From an uncultured Johnsonella sp. (GTDB lineage Bacteria; Bacillota; Clostridia; Lachnospirales; Lachnospiraceae), in assembly GCA_937927235.1 (NCBI GenBank), contig CALBCM010000012.1, positions 1 through 64,000 of the forward strand: 64,000 nucleotides of DNA, given 5' to 3'. Positions 16,509 through 25,264 of this stretch are shown here, piece by piece. Under the pieces are notes generated by a model. It was given only the letters and a program-made list of their open reading frames with translations, did not search any database and was not told where the DNA came from. Every line of letters starts with the position of its first letter. Within the stretch, counting starts at the first letter, position 1. Position numbers and translations under genes: made by a program.

Positions 16509-17885
16509 TTATTCAGAATCAACCAGTTTATTAAGTGATTTTGACAGCGCAAACAGTATTACCATAGTAACGAATGATACTACTGAGAAGGTTACCATTA
16601 TCTGCATAAATCCAAAGTTTTCAATTAAGCCTTGAACATAGCCTGTAAGCTTATTTGCAGCAAAGGTAGCCAATATCCATACACCAAGCAGTAAGGACAG
16701 ATACTTCTTAGGAGCAACCTTGCTTACAAATGAATTTCCAAGCGGTGAGAAGCAGATTTCACCTATAGTAATCAAGATTCCAAAGAATAACAGCCAGAGC
16801 ACAGAAGCCTTATTAGTGCCGCCCCCTCTTGTTAATTCCATGAAAATAAGTATTGTATAAGCAAGACCGAGGAAAGCGAATGACAAGGTAACCTTCTGGA
16901 ACATTGTAAGGTCACCTTGAGGTCTTTTTGCAAGTGTAGCCCAGAGCTTTGCAGCAGCAAGGCTGAGGAAAATACAAAGCAGACCGTTCCAGGATACGAA
17001 TACATGAGCCGGTGACAGGGTAATTCCAAACAGTGTCATATCCACAAAATCCTGTGCATACAGCGATAAAGCATTTGACTGCTGCTCATAGAAAGTCCAG
17101 AATATAATTGAAACGAAGGATACAAATACAATCGCAAGGACTCCGTTTCTTTCTTTCTTTGTAAGTTTGGCACTTGAAGCCTTCTCCTTCTTATCTAAAA
17201 CAGTTTCACCTATCACATTGCCGTGAGCATCCGTGCGATACTTAAACGGCAACTTGCCCTGACCGTGAAGCTTGCCGTATGAAGCTGTAAAGAGGATTCC
17301 GCCTAAAATAACCAATGCACCACAGAATAAAAATACCTGTCTGTAGCCAAGCACCTCTCCATGCTGAAAGAAGGACATATAAGCAGCTCCCATTATAGCC
17401 GATCCAAAAAACGCTCCTATGTTGACAAATGAATACTGAATCGAGAACGCCGCATCCATCTGGTCATCATTTTCAAACATTCTTCCCATTAAACCTGCAA
17501 GGTTGCCCTTAAACAAACCCGTTCCTATAGATACTACGTAAATCATCATATTCACTGATGCAAGACTGGTTGATTTCCAGCCTATAAGATAACCAAGCCC
17601 CATTATAATACAGCCAAGCGTAACCGCATACCTTGCACCAAGCCACTTATCACAGATATATCCTCCAATCAGCGGTGCGATATAAGTATAAGCGGTAAAA
17701 TTGGCAGCAATGATAGTTGCTGTGGCTTTTGGAATTTCAAGTCCGCCCTTCGCAACAAGTTCTGTAAGATACAGCACAAGCAGAGGCTTTGTACCGTAAA
17801 AAGCAAATCTTTCAAAAGTATAAGTCAGACACCCGATGTAAAATCCGAAAGGATATTTGGATTTTGCTGCACCAGAATTTTCCAT
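16509..17885 (-). CDS. Proton-dependent oligopeptide transporter (POT/PTR family)
   Basis: A 458-residue major-facilitator protein that imports di- and tripeptides with protons. It carries the N-terminal E-R-F-A-F-Y-G motif (the ExxERFxYYG signature with Phe in place of one Tyr), a GGYICDKWLGARY loop and the PTR2 signature around SIQYSFVNIGAFFG. Twelve or more hydrophobic segments are present, with a central loop near residues 200-240. GGAGG precedes the ATG. It is flanked by a terminator downstream and a 268-base AT-rich gap upstream, so it is probably monocistronic. Peptide uptake fits an amino-acid-using anaerobe. Confidence 0.9.
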   Translation of the reverse strand: MENSGAAKSKYPFGFYIGCLTYTFERFAFYGTKPLLVLYLTELVAKGGLEIPKATATIIAANFTAYTYIAPLIGGYICDKWLGARYAVTLGCIIMGLGYLIGWKSTSLASVNMMIYVVSIGTGLFKGNLAGLMGRMFENDDQMDAAFSIQYSFVNIGAFFGSAIMGAAYMSFFQHGEVLGYRQVFLFCGALVILGGILFTASYGKLHGQGKLPFKYRTDAHGNVIGETVLDKKEKASSAKLTKKERNGVLAIVFVSFVSIIFWTFYEQQSNALSLYAQDFVDMTLFGITLSPAHVFVSWNGLLCIFLSLAAAKLWATLAKRPQGDLTMFQKVTLSFAFLGLAYTILIFMELTRGGGTNKASVLWLLFFGILITIGEICFSPLGNSFVSKVAPKKYLSLLLGVWILATFAANKLTGYVQGLIENFGFMQIMVTFSVVSFVTMVILFALSKSLNKLVDSE

Positions 17886-18153
17886 TAATTAAACCTCCTG
17901 TTTATTCTAAAGTACAGACATAGCATAAATTTAAGTCTACATCTGATAAAACATGCACTATCCACTATAATCATCCCTCTGCTTACTTCATAAAACAATT
18001 GATACTGCTTTGTCTTCTATTTATATTAATAATTATTTTATGACCTTAAATATTCTATCATAAAATCTTAAAGATGTATATAAAAAAATAATTTTCATTT
18101 ATAGATTATTTATAAATCAAATTTATTTTTATAAAATTTTTATTATTGTACTA

Positions 18154-18810
18154 CTACTGCCTTGCTCTTTTAACAGCCTCAATAAATTCCTGAGCTTTTT
18201 CCTTAACTGCGTTAAAATCTCCCGTCTTAGCTCCCTTGGTAAGACTTGAGCCTGTTCCTACAGCATACGCCCCTGCTTTAAGCCATTTATCTACATTATC
18301 GACATCAACTCCTCCGCTCGGCATAAACTCTCCCTGAGGCAGAGGTCCCTTAAAGGTACTTATAGCTGAAGGTCCGAGAATATTTCCGGGGAAGAGCTTA
18401 ATTACATCACAACCCGCTTCAAGCGCCGTAATCGCTTCGGTAGGAGTCATAACTCCGGGCAGCATAGGGATTCTGTATCGATTGCAAAGCTTTACCGTTT
18501 CCACATTAAGTCCCGGACTTACTACATAATTTGCACCTGCCAGAATTACAAGCCTTGCAGTTTCAGGGTCAAGCACTGTTCCGGCACCTATAATTATATC
18601 TTTATTTTCACCATACTTTTCTGAAAGGAATTTAATAAATTCTACAGGATTTCCCCTGTCCATAGTCATAGTAATTTCTATAAATTTAATTCCTCCGGCT
18701 ATGATTGCCTCAACTAATTTTTCACCCTGCTCCTTATCCTTTGCACGTATCACCGCAATAAGACAATCCTGCTTCATCCTTGAGATAACTTCTTCTTTTT
18801 TAAACTTCAT
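18154..18810 (-). CDS. eda: 2-keto-3-deoxy-6-phosphogluconate/4-hydroxy-2-oxoglutarate aldolase
   Basis: A 218-residue class I aldolase that splits KDPG to pyruvate and glyceraldehyde 3-phosphate, or 4-hydroxy-2-oxoglutarate to pyruvate and glyoxylate. It shows the catalytic glutamate motif FIEITM, GAGTVLDP, and the Schiff-base lysine in CDVIKLFPGN, then the phosphate-binding PSGGVD. Length matches trimeric bacterial KDPG aldolases. No kdgK, edd or uronate genes adjoin it, so it is orphaned. AGGAG is nine bases before the ATG and a good promoter lies at 18905-18933. Confidence 0.92.
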   Translation of the reverse strand: MKFKKEEVISRMKQDCLIAVIRAKDKEQGEKLVEAIIAGGIKFIEITMTMDRGNPVEFIKFLSEKYGENKDIIIGAGTVLDPETARLVILAGANYVVSPGLNVETVKLCNRYRIPMLPGVMTPTEAITALEAGCDVIKLFPGNILGPSAISTFKGPLPQGEFMPSGGVDVDNVDKWLKAGAYAVGTGSSLTKGAKTGDFNAVKEKAQEFIEAVKRARQ

Positions 18811-18904
18811 TTCCAGTTTCTCCTTCTTTAAATTTATTTTAAAATATCTATGCCAATTAACCTGCTTAAAGCCCTATAATAAGGACTCGTCCATATCGTT
18901 TCAA

Positions 18905-18933
18905 ATTATACTAAATACCAAAGAAAAACTCAA
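18905..18933 (-). promoter_or_regulatory. eda promoter
   Basis: TTGAGT (18928-18933), a 17-base spacer and TATAAT (18905-18910) on the minus strand. The start codon lies about 90 bases downstream. Confidence 0.7.
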
Positions 18934-19574
18934 GATTTTTTAAGGTTTTTTTCGGGATTTCAATAAAATATTCAGAAGAAATCTCAGGCTTAATGCCAGT
19001 TTTTATTTTATAAAGAGATAAATTTTTATCAGCAAATACAAAAACTGCTTTAACTCCCTAAATTCCGTAAGATTTAATATTTATCAAACATATTTTTATA
19101 AATAATGTTTCTTGCTCAGGCTTGCTTTTGTATTATCTCTATGTATGATATTTTATACAATCTAAATTTTACCGATTATTATAACATAGGTTAGGCTCTC
19201 CTGTCCTAATAAACTATAAAAGCTGCTTATGCAGCAGTAAATATATTCAGTGTATGGATTAACTGTTTAAGGGCTTATACCAGCCATAGCAAGCTGATTT
19301 TATGTAATCTAAGAAATTAATTTATTGTTAATATTTTTCTGTAATATTCATTTATATATAGTATTTTTTACAAATTATAATATAAAAAACTTATCTTTTA
19401 AGTGATAACATAGAATAATTGTGACTATATAGTTTTTTTTGTAACTTCCAGTTATAATATTAATATATTTGTATTCGTTATTTAAGAGTCATTTTGTGTT
19501 TTATTAACTTTAAGCCACAAATTTTACATTACAGCAGCACCTCAGAAATGCCGAGCTGTATTTTTGACCTTATT

Positions 19575-19588
19575 ATGATACAAATCAT
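19575..19588. promoter_or_regulatory. FNR/CRP-type palindrome before the Cys-rich protein gene
   Basis: ATGAT and ATCAT half-sites are spaced by four bases (ACAA), the geometry of FNR/CRP-family sites. It begins six bases after a TTGACC -35-like box and lies 23 bases before the start codon. The matching regulator is not in the window, and no good -10 box was found here. Confidence 0.4.
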
Positions 19589-19611
19589 TATTTAGCTAGG
19601 AGGATTTTAAT

Positions 19612-20124
19612 ATGCATATTAAAAATGAAGTCAGCCCGCATCAAGTTGCTCTGGATGCAGAAGAATTTTACAGAGGAGGATATTTTTGCTGCGAAGCTGT
19701 AATGGCATCTATGAAAAAGAATTTTGAACTTGATGTTCCCGATGAAGTTATAGCTATGTCATCCGGCATGTCGGTAGGTGCAGGTCGCTCAGGCTGCATG
19801 TGCGGTGCTTTAAATGGCGGTATCCTTGCACTTGGCATGTTTTTCGGACGTACGGAGCAAAAAGGTCCGAAAGACCCGAAGGTAGTGAAGTGCATGGAGC
19901 TTACAAATGAGCTGCATAACTTTTTTAAAACTGAAAACGGCAAAAAGTCGGTTTGCTGCAGAATTCTTACCAGAGAATTTGACATGGGCAAGGGAGAGCA
20001 TAAGGAGCAGTGTATCGCCTACACCGGACTTTGTGCCGGCAAGGTTGCTGAAATCGTAATAAGAGAATATAACCTCGTAAATCTTGACGAGAATGAAGCT
20101 ATCAGAGAATCGGCTAGCGCATAA
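19612..20124 (+). CDS. C_GCAxxG_C_C family redox-type protein
   Basis: A 170-residue soluble protein of the C_GCAxxG_C_C family (PF09719), of unknown biochemical role and often found near redox or transport genes. The nine cysteines include Cys26/27 (YFCCEAV), Cys62/64 (GCMCGALNGG), Cys94, Cys115/116 (SVCCRIL), Cys134 and Cys141. This pattern could bind a metal or FeS cluster or act in thiol redox, which is inference. AGGAGG sits seven bases before the ATG. A hairpin separates it from the downstream TDT transporter gene, with which it may be functionally linked. Confidence 0.85.
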   Translation: MHIKNEVSPHQVALDAEEFYRGGYFCCEAVMASMKKNFELDVPDEVIAMSSGMSVGAGRSGCMCGALNGGILALGMFFGRTEQKGPKDPKVVKCMELTNELHNFFKTENGKKSVCCRILTREFDMGKGEHKEQCIAYTGLCAGKVAEIVIREYNLVNLDENEAIRESASA

Positions 20125-20153
20125 GCTTTATAATAACATCAAAGAGAAACGGG

Positions 20154-20178
20154 CAGCCCTGTATAATAAGCAGGGCTG
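20154..20178 (+). terminator. Hairpin between the Cys-rich gene and the TDT transporter gene
   Basis: Arms CAGCCCTG and CAGGGCTG (20154-20161, 20171-20178) enclose a 9-base loop. Only an AT-rich tail without a T run follows, so it may be a partial terminator or an mRNA-stabilising hairpin that lowers transporter expression. Confidence 0.55.
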
Positions 20179-20204
20179 TCAATTAAATTAATTAGGGGAG
20201 AATG

Positions 20205-21143
20205 ATGAATCAATTTATTAAAAAGGTACCTATACCTGCAGCCGGTGTGATGCTCGGAATGGCGGCACTCGGCAATCTATTGCAAAGCTATGGAGAAGGT
20301 ATAAGATATGCCTGCGGATTATTGTCCGCTTTTTTTGCAGTTTTAGTAATATTAAAATATGTTATGAATCCACAGGATTTTAAATCTGATATGAATAATT
20401 CAGTCGCCGCAAGTGTATCCGGCACTTTTTCTATGGGCATTATGCTTTTATCTGTCTATGCAAAGCCCTTTATAGGAAGGGCAGCCTTTTATATCTGGCT
20501 GCTTGCGGTAATGCTGCATATAATTCTTATAGTATATTTCACCTACAGGTTTTTTATTAAAAAATTTGAGCTTAAGGAGGTAGCTGCAAGCTACTATATA
20601 GTATATGTAGGGATTGTAGTTGCTTCAGTAACTGCTCCCACTTATGATATGCAGAACTTCGGTAATGCAGCTTTCTGGTTCGGTCTTATTACCTTTGTAC
20701 TGCTTTTTATACTTGTAACTATAAAATATGTTAAAGCTAAAGATATACCGGTTCCTGCAAAACCGCTTATGTGCATCTATACTGCACCTTTAAGTCTTTG
20801 CATAGCAGGATATGTGCAGTCAGTAATGCCCAAATCTAAAGAAATGCTTATAGCTATGTTTGTTATTGCAAGTATAATCTATGTATTTGCATTATTCAGA
20901 GCAGTTCTTGGTCTTAAGGGAAATTTCTTTCCGAGCTTCGCCTCGTTTACTTTCCCCTTTGTCATAAGTGCGATTGCCGCTAAAATGACTATGGCTGCTC
21001 TTACAAAAATGAATGTTTCACTTTTTGGCGGTTTTAAATACCTGGTATTGATTGAAACTGTAATTGCCACAGCACTGACTCTATATACTTATGTATGCTT
21101 TTTAAAGTTTATATTTACAGATTCCTTTAATAAAAAGGCTTGA
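20205..21143 (+). CDS. TDT/SLAC1-family membrane transporter
   Basis: A protein of about 312 residues with ten hydrophobic segments, of the tellurite-resistance/dicarboxylate transporter (TDT) superfamily that includes TehA and plant SLAC1. The first helix has VPIPAAGVMLGMAALGNLL, and FPSFASFTFPFVISA resembles the family's conserved late helix. Anion or C4-dicarboxylate transport is plausible; tellurite itself should not be assumed. Two adjacent ATG codons occur. The second (20205) has better spacing to AGGGGAG than the first (20202). Confidence 0.82.
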   Translation: MNQFIKKVPIPAAGVMLGMAALGNLLQSYGEGIRYACGLLSAFFAVLVILKYVMNPQDFKSDMNNSVAASVSGTFSMGIMLLSVYAKPFIGRAAFYIWLLAVMLHIILIVYFTYRFFIKKFELKEVAASYYIVYVGIVVASVTAPTYDMQNFGNAAFWFGLITFVLLFILVTIKYVKAKDIPVPAKPLMCIYTAPLSLCIAGYVQSVMPKSKEMLIAMFVIASIIYVFALFRAVLGLKGNFFPSFASFTFPFVISAIAAKMTMAALTKMNVSLFGGFKYLVLIETVIATALTLYTYVCFLKFIFTDSFNKKA

Positions 21144-21177
21144 TGCCGGAGGTCTAAAACAGGCTTCGTAGGTGGCA

Positions 21178-21211
21178 CTGCAAAACGGTTGAATAATCCT
21201 CTGTTTTGCAG
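21178..21211 (+). terminator. Terminator after the TDT transporter gene
   Basis: Arms CTGCAAAAC and GTTTTGCAG (21178-21186, 21203-21211) are followed by CAGCTCC and a six-T run. The arm motif GCAAAA recurs in the next hairpin and at 59171-59232. Confidence 0.7.
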
Positions 21212-21233
21212 CAGCTCCTTTTTTGTAAATTAA

Positions 21234-21275
21234 GGGTGCCGCAAAATCATCAAAACGGATGATTTTGCGGCACCC
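21234..21275. terminator. 18-bp perfect hairpin between convergent TDT gene and alaS
   Basis: Perfect 18-bp arms (21234-21251, 21258-21275) with the six-base loop AAAACG. It lies between convergent genes and is very stable, but neither side has an immediate poly-T run. Bidirectional termination or 3'-end protection is likely. Confidence 0.7.
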
Positions 21276-21323
21276 TCATTGATTCAATATTTTTGCTATT
21301 ATTAGTAAAAATATTATTTTAAT

Positions 21324-23966
21324 TTACTGCAGTTCTTCACTAAGTATTTTTTTTGCTTCTTCAAGTGCCTTTAAGACATTTTGAGGATTTTTTCCTCCTG
21401 CTTGAGCCATATTCGATCTGCCGCCGCCACCTCCCTCTACAAGCGGAGCTATCCTTTTAATAATTTTTCCGGCATCTGCACCCTTACTTAAGGCAGCTTT
21501 GCCAGCCATAACTATTAAGCTAGCTCTATCTGAAAAGGTTGAGGCAAGGATTATAACTCCCTCTTCGGTTTTTGCTTTAAGACTGTCGCCGAGATTTCTC
21601 AGCTCATTCATTTCCACACCTTCAACACACAGAGCAAGCACCTTAATTCCGTTTATTTCAGAGATAGAAGTATCAGCTGCTTCCAGGTTTTCATTTGCAA
21701 TTTTAGCTTTAAGACTTTCATTTTCCGATTTAAGCTGTTTTACTTCATTGAGAAGAAGCTTTATCCTTTCGGCAATATTTGCCGGAGCAGTTTTCAGTTC
21801 TTTTGCCGCTTCATTAAGTCTTATTTCAAGGGCTCTATAATAATCCTGTACTGAATTTGAAGTTATAGCTTCAATACGTCTTACTCCCGCAGCGATTCCG
21901 CTTTCTGAAAGTATCTTAAATTCTGCAATCTCAGACGTATTTTTTACATGGGTTCCGCCGCATAATTCCTTTGAATAATCTCCCATGCTTACAACTCTTA
22001 CCTTTTCGCCATATTTCTCACCGAAAAGTGCCATAGCTCCTGACTGCTTTGCCGCTTCAATATCCATTATATCGGTTTCAACCTTGAGTGCCGCTTTAAT
22101 TTCAGCATTTACTTCATCTTCGACTTTTTCAAGCTCTTTTGCTGTCAGGGCTGAAAAATGTGTAAAATCAAATCTTAATCTGCCCGCTTCAACAAGGCTG
22201 CCGGCTTGTTCAACATGCTTTCCAAGTATATTTCTGAGCGCCTTATGCAGCAGATGTGTCGCACTGTGATTTTTACAGGTTTCTTCACGGTTTTCTCTGT
22301 CAACCTCAAGTTCAGCCTCAGTCCCGGCTCTTAAAAGTCCCTCTTTTACATAGCCTACATGTCCGGTTTTATTGCCCTGAATTTTAATGCAGTCTTCAAC
22401 TACAAAGCTGCCCTCATTATTTACTATAATCCCCTTATCTCCGCTTTGCCCGCCCATAGCCGCATAAAACGGGGTAATGTCCGTTATAATAGTTCCTCTT
22501 TCTCCAGCGGTAAGCGCTGCTGTCAGCTCTTCTTCACCTGCGATTACAAGTATTTTTCCCTTTGAAGAGAGGCTGCCATAGCCTGTAAACTCACTTTTTA
22601 TCTCAGCGGAAATTTCCTGATACACGGTAACATCCGCCCCCATATAGTTGGTTTCTTTTCTTGCTTCTCTTGCGTTTTTTCTCTGCTTGTCCATAGCAGC
22701 CGAAAAACCCGCTTCATCTATAAGATAGCCGTCCTCTTCCAGAATTTCCTTAGTTAAATCATAGGGGAAGCCGTAGGTATCATAGAGCTTAAATGCATCC
22801 TCACCTCCAAGAGTTTTTTCACCTTTTTTATTAAGCTCGGCTTTCATTTCGGCAAGGATTACAAGTCCGTTGTCTATATTTTTATAAAACCTTTCTTCCT
22901 CTTCTGCAAGCACTTTAAGTATCATCTCTTTTCTGTCATCCAGCCCGGGATATGCCTCTTTGCTCGTATCAATCACCTTAACCGCCAGGTCTGCCAGGAA
23001 TTTTTTATTAATGCCGAGGATTCTTCCATGTCTTGCCGCTCTTCTTAGAAGCCTCCTCAGCACATAGCCTCTGCCTTCATTGCTTGGCATTATGCCGTCA
23101 GAAATCATAAAGGTGCAGGAGCGTATATGGTCGGTAATAAGCCTTAGAGAAATATCCTTTTGAGAATCTGCATTATAGGCTGTTGAAGCTGTGCGTGCCA
23201 CCTCGTCAAGAATTGCCTTTACAGTATCTACCTCAAAGATAGAGCCTGCTTCCTGAACTACCACCGCAAGTCTTTCCAGTCCCATACCGGTATCTATATT
23301 TTTTTGCTCCAGCTCCGTATAATTACCCTTTCCGTCACTGTTAAACTGGGTAAATACGTCATTCCAAACCTCCATATACCTGTCACAGTCACAGCCCACT
23401 TTACAGTCTTTTTTATGGCAGCCATACTTTTCGCCTCTGTCATAATAAACCTCTGAGCAGGGACCGCAGGGACCTGAGCCATGCTCCCAGAAATTGTCTT
23501 CTTTTCCAAATCGGTAAATTCTTTCTTTAGGGATTCCTATTTCTTTATTCCATATATCGAAGGCCTCGTCATCATCAAGATACACTGAAGGATAAAGTCT
23601 TTCAGCTTCAAGTCCCATTTCAAGAGTTAAAAATTCCCAAGTCCATGAAATGGCTTCCCTTTTAAAATAGTCACCAAATGAAAAATTGCCGAGCATTTCA
23701 AAAAAAGTACCATGCCTTGCAGTCTTTCCAACATTCTCAATATCACCAGTTCTGATACATTTCTGGCAGGTTGCCACTCTGTTTTTCGGCGGTCTTTCCT
23801 GCCCTGTAAAGTATGGCTTAAGCGGTGCCATCCCTGAATTTATAAGTAAAAGACTTTTATCATTTTTAGGTACCAATGAAAAGCTTTTCATTATATAATG
23901 TTCCTTACTTTTAAAAAACTCAAGAAACTTTGCTCTTATCTCGTTCACTCCGTAGAAGTTACCCAT
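21324..23966 (-). CDS. alaS: Alanine--tRNA ligase
   Basis: An 880-residue class II synthetase that charges tRNA-Ala. It has the catalytic domain starting GVNEIRAKFLEFF, with motif 2 around RHGTFFEMLGNFSFGDYF, the tRNA-recognition domain, an editing domain with HSATHLLHKAL and the zinc-type ligands in CGGTHV, and a C-terminal oligomerisation domain rich in Gly near GGGGGRSNMAQAGG. The ATG at 23966 follows AGGAGG by six bases; the preceding in-frame TTG is not needed. No T-box leader is seen. A 41-codon ORF lies just upstream on the same transcript. Confidence 0.96.
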   Translation of the reverse strand: MGNFYGVNEIRAKFLEFFKSKEHYIMKSFSLVPKNDKSLLLINSGMAPLKPYFTGQERPPKNRVATCQKCIRTGDIENVGKTARHGTFFEMLGNFSFGDYFKREAISWTWEFLTLEMGLEAERLYPSVYLDDDEAFDIWNKEIGIPKERIYRFGKEDNFWEHGSGPCGPCSEVYYDRGEKYGCHKKDCKVGCDCDRYMEVWNDVFTQFNSDGKGNYTELEQKNIDTGMGLERLAVVVQEAGSIFEVDTVKAILDEVARTASTAYNADSQKDISLRLITDHIRSCTFMISDGIMPSNEGRGYVLRRLLRRAARHGRILGINKKFLADLAVKVIDTSKEAYPGLDDRKEMILKVLAEEEERFYKNIDNGLVILAEMKAELNKKGEKTLGGEDAFKLYDTYGFPYDLTKEILEEDGYLIDEAGFSAAMDKQRKNAREARKETNYMGADVTVYQEISAEIKSEFTGYGSLSSKGKILVIAGEEELTAALTAGERGTIITDITPFYAAMGGQSGDKGIIVNNEGSFVVEDCIKIQGNKTGHVGYVKEGLLRAGTEAELEVDRENREETCKNHSATHLLHKALRNILGKHVEQAGSLVEAGRLRFDFTHFSALTAKELEKVEDEVNAEIKAALKVETDIMDIEAAKQSGAMALFGEKYGEKVRVVSMGDYSKELCGGTHVKNTSEIAEFKILSESGIAAGVRRIEAITSNSVQDYYRALEIRLNEAAKELKTAPANIAERIKLLLNEVKQLKSENESLKAKIANENLEAADTSISEINGIKVLALCVEGVEMNELRNLGDSLKAKTEEGVIILASTFSDRASLIVMAGKAALSKGADAGKIIKRIAPLVEGGGGGRSNMAQAGGKNPQNVLKALEEAKKILSEELQ

Positions 23967-24013
23967 CAATTTCCTCCTAAAATAGTTTTCAAATTAATTT
24001 TATAAATTAGACG

Positions 24014-24139
24014 TTATTTTTTCTGTGCATCTTTATAATCACGGAACTTTTTTCCGGTCTTGATTCCTGCAATAGCTATCAAAATAAAAATTGCCGCTCT
24101 AACTAAATTCATAATAATTTCATTAATTAAAATAAGCAT
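24014..24139 (-). CDS. 41-residue membrane peptide upstream of alaS
   Basis: Encodes MLILINEIIM then a hydrophobic stretch NLVRAAIFILIAIAGI and a basic tail TGKKFRDYKDAQKK. One transmembrane helix with a positively charged end is likely. GAGG lies nine bases before the ATG, and an extended -10 box (TGTTATACT, about 24176-24184) lies about 35 bases upstream. An internal ATG at codon 10 is also possible. I do not recognise a family; it may be a real small protein or a leader ORF for alaS. Confidence 0.5.
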   Translation of the reverse strand: MLILINEIIMNLVRAAIFILIAIAGIKTGKKFRDYKDAQKK

Positions 24140-24243
24140 AATTATAAACCTCATCTTTCTTAAATCGTGAATTAAAGTATAACACAAGTAATAAATTTTA
24201 TCGACTGCAATTAAAAAATCAAATCAATGCCTGCTTTACAGAA

Positions 24244-24759
24244 TCAGCGAAGCTGTACCTCAGTTTCCAGCAGCTCCTTATACCTTATAAGAAGCTCGTA
24301 GGCTCTTATCTTAGTGCTTTCAGTCTGACTTTTAATATATTCAACGCTGTCACTTGTCCCTCGTATTCTCAAGGCGGCATCAAGTGCATCTATATCTCTT
24401 TGCTTCTTCCATTCATTTTGCTCAGCTTCCAGAGCCTTTGCCTCTGCATCGCTTAATCCCGAAACTATGTCCTTGTACAGCTCCTTAAGCTTTATATTCC
24501 ATTTCTGGAATTCGGAAGCCGCAGTTTCTTTTTGTGTGGCAGCCTCGTTTGCTTTACTGTCCTTAAAATACTCCTCAAGCTCAGCAAATGAATTTAAATA
24601 AGCCTCATATTTTCCATAGCTTTTTTCAAGCTCCACAGCCTGAGCCTGCAGCTTCTTTTTAATTTCATTTTTAACATACCTGTTAACTGCAAGTGTAAAA
24701 ACGGTGCCTGATATTATAATCGCTATTATTATAATTTGTAAATTCTTTTCTCTTTTCAT
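24244..24759 (-). CDS. Membrane-anchored LprI-like (DUF1311) protein
   Basis: A 171-residue protein with one N-terminal transmembrane segment (about residues 8-24), a short coiled stretch, then a region from about 85 that resembles lysozyme-inhibitor LprI/DUF1311 domains: KWNIKLKELYKDI, an L..AE..A...EQNEWKKQRD core and RAYELLIRY at the end. The cysteines that usually bridge this domain are absent. It is the last gene after rnhA (20-base gap). The domain probably faces outside; its partner is unknown and lysozyme binding should not be assumed. Confidence 0.65.
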   Translation of the reverse strand: MKREKNLQIIIIAIIISGTVFTLAVNRYVKNEIKKKLQAQAVELEKSYGKYEAYLNSFAELEEYFKDSKANEAATQKETAASEFQKWNIKLKELYKDIVSGLSDAEAKALEAEQNEWKKQRDIDALDAALRIRGTSDSVEYIKSQTESTKIRAYELLIRYKELLETEVQLR

Positions 24760-24779
24760 CCTTTATAATAAAAATAATA

Positions 24780-25256
24780 TTAATCTGCAATATCCTCAAT
24801 TAAATCATTTCTCTCAGCCGCACTTGTTGCCAGATAATCACATAATTCATTTTCCGGGTGCTTATTATGTCCCTTTACCCATATAAAGGAAGCCTCATGC
24901 TTTGCCTTTGCATTAAGCAGTCTTTTCCAAAGGTCAATATTTTTAACCATTTCATTCCTGCCTCTTTTCCAGCCCTTTTTAATCCAGGAGTCAATCCATT
25001 TTTTATTAAAAGCATCTGTTAAATACCTGGAATCAGAATAAACCTCAACTCTGCACGGTCTGTTAAGAGCCTCAAATCCGGTGATACAGCCCATAAGCTC
25101 CATGCGGTTATTGGTGGTTTTTTTATAGCCCTGTGAAAACCGCCTTTCATGCACCCTGCCCTCATTGTCGATAAAGCGTATTATAGTGCCGTAGCCCCCC
25201 GGACCATCCGGATTTCCTCTTGCGGCTCCGTCTGAATAAATTTTTACCAAATCCAT
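24780..25256 (-). CDS. rnhA: Ribonuclease HI
   Basis: Cleaves the RNA strand of RNA-DNA hybrids, removing R-loops and primers. The 158-residue protein has the four-carboxylate site: Asp9 (YSDGAARGN), Glu53 (RMELMG), Asp75 (YSDSRY) and Asp140 (LCDYLA), with His130 (KGH) near the active site. The ATG at 25256 follows AAGGTGA by eight bases; a longer frame from a GTG at 25277 would overlap the upstream gene. The basic-protrusion-like segment KKGWKRGRNEMVKN is present. Confidence 0.94.
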   Translation of the reverse strand: MDLVKIYSDGAARGNPDGPGGYGTIIRFIDNEGRVHERRFSQGYKKTTNNRMELMGCITGFEALNRPCRVEVYSDSRYLTDAFNKKWIDSWIKKGWKRGRNEMVKNIDLWKRLLNAKAKHEASFIWVKGHNKHPENELCDYLATSAAERNDLIEDIAD

Positions 25257-25264
25257 AATTAAAA

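Larger units (their letters stand above)
18811..19611. other. 801-bp AT-rich gap with two regulatory regions
   Basis: No convincing gene lies here. At the left end is the eda promoter and a leader of about 90 bases with a short GGAC/GTCC hairpin. At the right end, before the Cys-rich gene, are a TTGACC box (19564-19569) and an ATGAT-4-ATCAT palindrome (19575-19588). The centre is very AT-rich with many stop codons in all frames. Confidence 0.6.

Noticed and set aside
23967..24243. T-box leader for alaS
   Set aside because: No T-box sequence or specifier stem was seen; the region holds a small ORF instead.
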